A stretch of DNA of 64,000 nt from NCBI GenBank assembly GCA_963971405.1, contig OZ020489.1, positions 992,001-1,056,000 on the forward strand. Reading direction: 5' to 3'. The translations under genes were made by a program, and so were the position numbers. The DNA comes from Psococerastis gibbosa (Eukaryota > Arthropoda > Insecta > Psocodea > Psocidae). The notes below the pieces were generated by a model that saw nothing but the letters and a program-made list of their open reading frames with translations, did no database searches and was not told where the DNA came from. Below, in pieces: positions 60,901 to 64,000 of the stretch. How positions within the stretch are numbered: the stretch's first letter is position 1; each line of letters starts with the position of its first letter.

Positions 60901-63900
60901 TCGACAAGAATAAAAAAAATAGCTATTTACTTATTTTATTTTTTTTAAAGGTCTTGATATGATAAGGGTGTCTTAATTTTGCTTATTTTGGCTCACTGTA
61001 TTGTACTTAACATTGAGCTATTGCTCCTGCTTGTTCATCGGTGTAAATGTAGCTAAAAAAAATTCATTCGACAAGAATAAGAAAAATAGCTATTTACTTA
61101 TTTTATTTTTTTTAAAGGTTTTAAAAAGATATAGGTGTCTTAATTTTGCTTATTTTGGCTCAATGTATTGTACATAACATCGAGCAATTGTTTGTGCGTG
61201 TTCATCGGTGTAAATGTAGCTAAAAAAAATTCATTCGACAAGAATAAGAAAAATAGCTATTTACTTTTTTTATTTTTCAAAAGGTCTTGATATGACAAGG
61301 GTGTCTTAATTTTGCTTACTTTGGCTCACTGTATTGTATTTAACATTTAACAATTGCTCCTGCGTGTTCATCGGTGTAAATGTAGCTAAAAAAAATTCAT
61401 TCGACAAGAATACGAAAAATAGCTATATACTTATTTTATTTTTTTTTAAGGTCTTGATATGACACATGTGTCTTAATTTGGCTTATTTTGGCTCATTGTA
61501 TTAAAATCAACATTGAGCCATTGTTCCTGCGTGTTCATCGGTGTAAATGTAGCTAAAAAAAATTCATTCGACAAGAATAAGAAAAATAGCTATTTACTTA
61601 TTTTATTTTTTTTAAAGGTCTTAAAAAGATATAGGTGTCTTAGTTTTGCTTATTTAGGCTCACTGTATTGTACTTAATATTGGCCACTTGTTCGTGCGTG
61701 TTCATCGGTGTAAATGTAGCTACAAAAAATTCAATCGACAAGAATACGAAAAATAGCTATTTACTTATTTTATTTTTTTTAAAGGTCTTGATATGACACG
61801 GGTGTCTGAATTGTTGCTGGCTTGTTTTGGCTCAATGTATTGTAATTAACATTGAACAATTGTTCCTGCGTGTTCATCAGTGTAAATGTAGCTAAAAAAA
61901 ATTCATTCGACAAGAATAAGAAAAATAGCTATTTACTTATTTTATTTTTTTAAAGGTTTTAAAAAGATATAGGTGTCTTAATTTTGCTTATTTTGGCTCA
62001 TTGTATTGTACTTGACATTGAGCAATTGCTCCTGCGTGTTCATCGGTTTAAATGTTGCTAAAAAAAATTCATTCGACAAGAATAAGAAAAATAGCTATTT
62101 ACTTATTTCATTTTTTTTAAAGGCTTTAGAAAGATATAGGTGTCTTAATTTAGCTTATTTTGGCTCAATGTATTGTACTTAACATTGAGCAATTGTTCCT
62201 GCGTGTTCATCGGTGTAAATGTAGCTAAAAAAAATTCATTCGACAAGAATAAAAAAAATAGCTATTTACTTATTTTATTTTTTTTAAAGGTCTTGATAAT
62301 AGATATGACACGGGTGCCTTAATTTGGCTTGTTTTGGCTCAATGTATTGTAATTAACATTGAACAATTGTTCCTGCGTGTTCATCAGTGTCAATGTAGCT
62401 ACAAAAAATTCATTCGACAAGAATAAAAAAAATAGCTATTTACTTATTTTATTTTTTTTAAAGGTCTTGATATGACACGGGTGTCTTAATTTGGCTTATT
62501 ATGGCTCATTGTATTGCAGTTAACATTGAGCAATTGCTCCTGCGTGTTCATCGGTGTAAATGTAGCTAAAAAAAATTCATTCGACAAGAATTAGAAAAAT
62601 AACTATTTACTTATTTTATTTTTTTAAAGGTTTTAAAAAGATATAGGTGTCTTAATTTTGCTTTTTTGGCTCAATGTATTGCACTTGACATTGAGCAATT
62701 GTTCCTGCGTGTTCATCGGTGTAAATGTAGCTAAAAAAAATTCATTCGACAAGAATAAGAAAAATAGCTATTTACTTATTTCATTTTTTTTAAAGGTCTT
62801 AAAAAGATATAGGTGTCTTAATTTTGCATATTTAGGCTCATTGTATTGTACTTGACATTGAGCAATTGCTCCTGCGTGTTCATCGGTTTAAATGTTGCTA
62901 AAAAAAATTCATTCGACAAGAATAAAAAAAATAGCTATTTACTTATTTTATTTTTTTTAAAGGTCTTGATATGACACGGGTGTCTTAATTTGGCTTATTA
63001 TGGCTCATTGTATTGTAATTAACATTGAACAATTGCTCCTGCGTGTTCATCGGTGTAAATGTAGCTAAAAAAAATTCATTCGACAAGAATAAGAAAAATA
63101 GCTATTTTCTTATTTTATTTTTTTTAAAGGTGTTAAAAAGATATAGGTGTCTTAATTTTGCTTATTTAGGCTCACTGTATTGTACTTAACATCGGCCACT
63201 TGCTCCTGCGTGTTCATCTGCGTAAATGTAGCTACAAAAAATTCATTCGACAAGAATACGAAAAATAGCTATATACTTATTTTATTTTTTTTAAAGGTCT
63301 TGATATGACACGGGTGTCTTGAATTGGCTTAATTTGGCTCATTGTATTGTAATTAACATTGAGCAATTGCTCCTGCGTGTTCATCGGTTTAAATGTTGCT
63401 TAAAAAAATTCATTCGACAAGAATAAAAAAAATAGCTATTTACTTATTTTATTTTTTTTAAAGGCTTTAGAAAGTTATAGGTGTCTTAATTTTGCTTATT
63501 TTGGCTCAATGTATTGTACTTAACATTGAGCAATTGTTCCTGCGTGTTCATCGGTGTAAATGTAGCAAAAAAAAATTCATTCGACAAGAATAAGAAAAAT
63601 AGCTATTTACTTATTTTATTTTTTTTAAAGGTTTTAGAAAGATATAGGTGTCTTAATTTTGCTAGTTTTGGCTGAATGTATTGTAGTTAACATTGAGCAA
63701 TTGTTCCTGCGTGTTCATCAATGTAAATGTAGCTAAAAAAAATTCATTCGACAAGAATAAGAAAAATAGCTATTTACTTATTTTATTATTTTTAAGGTTT
63801 TAAAAAGATATAGGTGTCTTAATTTTGCTTATTTTGGCTCATTGTATTGTACTTAACATTGAACAATTGCTTCTGCGTGTTCATCGGTGTATATGTAGCT

Positions 63901-64000
63901 AAAAAAAATTCATTCGACAAGAATAAGAAAAATAGCTATTTACTTATTTTATTTTTTTTAAAGGTTTTAAAAAGATATAGGTGTCTTAATTTTGCTTATT
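51948..64000. repeat. 22-monomer higher-order repeat of 3681 bp, three units and a partial fourth
   Basis: The rare monomer with TTTTGCTTTTTTGGCTCAA begins equivalent positions at 51948, 55629, 58977 and 62658: steps of 3681, 3348 and 3681 bp. The GATAATAGATATGAC insertion follows the same spacing (55266, 58614, 62295), as does the GAATTGTTGCTGGC monomer (54780, 58128, 61809). The middle unit is two monomers short. Within each full unit the m1-m9 order of the left block is embedded, so this larger unit is a composite of older ones. Confidence 0.85.

Larger units (their letters stand above)
18484..64000. repeat. Satellite array, right block (about 273 monomers, runs off the window)
   Basis: Uninterrupted satellite of the same monomer in the same orientation throughout. 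I found no inserted element, inversion or gene in these 45.5 kb. Monomers fall into two classes that mostly alternate: one with AAAGGTCTTGATATGA and one with TTAAAAAGATATAGG or TTAGAAAGATATAGG. Some monomers of the first class have the T-rich tract expanded to an unbroken run of 16-17 T, for example at 20883, 22550, 31555, 37739 and 41404. Several overlapping generations of higher-order repeat are listed separately. Recurring 60-98 codon frames are satellite translations. Confidence 0.97.

Noticed and set aside
14772..62855. Recurrent open frames of 60-98 codons, many with the same 65-codon peptide, on the plus strand of the satellite
   Set aside because: They are translations of two or three adjacent monomers and recur wherever the same monomer series recurs. 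Start, frame and end are set by satellite sequence; a period near 167 bp cannot stay in frame. There is no start context, no splice structure and no codon bias.
1..64000. CRISPR array
   Set aside because: The repeats are contiguous 166-167 bp monomers without unique spacers, and no cas-like gene is present. Pattern and context are those of a eukaryotic satellite.
1..64000. CENP-B box in the satellite
   Set aside because: Each monomer has TTCG in ATTCATTCGACAAGAATA, but the downstream A and CGGG positions of the box are not matched.
1..64000. Telomeric repeats or rDNA
   Set aside because: I saw no runs of TTAGG or TTAGGG and no stretch resembling ribosomal RNA.

Overview
The window is almost entirely non-coding eukaryotic repeat DNA. 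About 56 kb is one tandem satellite with an AT-rich monomer of roughly 166-167 bp (about 336 copies). It is interrupted at two places by three copies of a 2.65 kb non-autonomous mobile element. I see no credible protein-coding, rRNA or tRNA gene. Recurring short open frames of 60-98 codons are translations of the satellite and appear wherever the same monomer series recurs. A nucleosome-sized, AT-rich monomer arranged in multi-monomer higher-order repeats (HORs) suggests centromeric or other constitutive heterochromatin of an animal. An insect is plausible, but nothing here fixes the taxon.

Layout. Positions 1-6677 hold satellite built from a 12-monomer HOR of 2003 bp, with 13-monomer (2169 bp) and 9-monomer (1502 bp) derivatives and a fourth unit that is split by the first insertion. 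Positions 6678-11984 hold two element copies head to tail, separated by 4 bp. Satellite resumes at 11985, in the same phase and with the next expected monomer of the interrupted HOR, and runs to 15827. A third element copy lies at 15828-18483. From 18484 to 64000 satellite is uninterrupted and falls into several HOR families: 10-monomer units of 1667 bp (from about 20.9 kb and again from about 41.4 kb), a 13-monomer unit of 2165 bp (44.6-48 kb), a 6-monomer duplication of 999 bp (29.2-31.2 kb), long blocks repeated at offsets of 5509 and 3841 bp (26-37 kb), and a 22-monomer unit of 3681 bp (51.9 kb to the end).

The mobile element has 25-bp imperfect inverted ends starting ACGRGCGGGCCATAACG. 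Each end carries a second, internal copy of the same CATAACG-type box. The element also has four long G runs and one long C run on the plus strand, an apparent nested smaller transposon, and a diverged internal duplication. No transposase is present. Both insertion loci interrupt the monomer at the same point, CCTGCGT^GTTCATCGG. For both, uninterrupted paralogous sites exist elsewhere in the window, so the inserted segment can be defined to within two bases. No target duplication longer than 2 bp is seen.

The most interesting points are the phase-specific, footprint-free insertion of the element with head-to-tail dimerisation; the filled and empty paralogous sites; the alternation of two monomer classes that underlies every HOR; and two or three 12-bp palindromes in each monomer, one of which appears in two differently based but equally palindromic forms.
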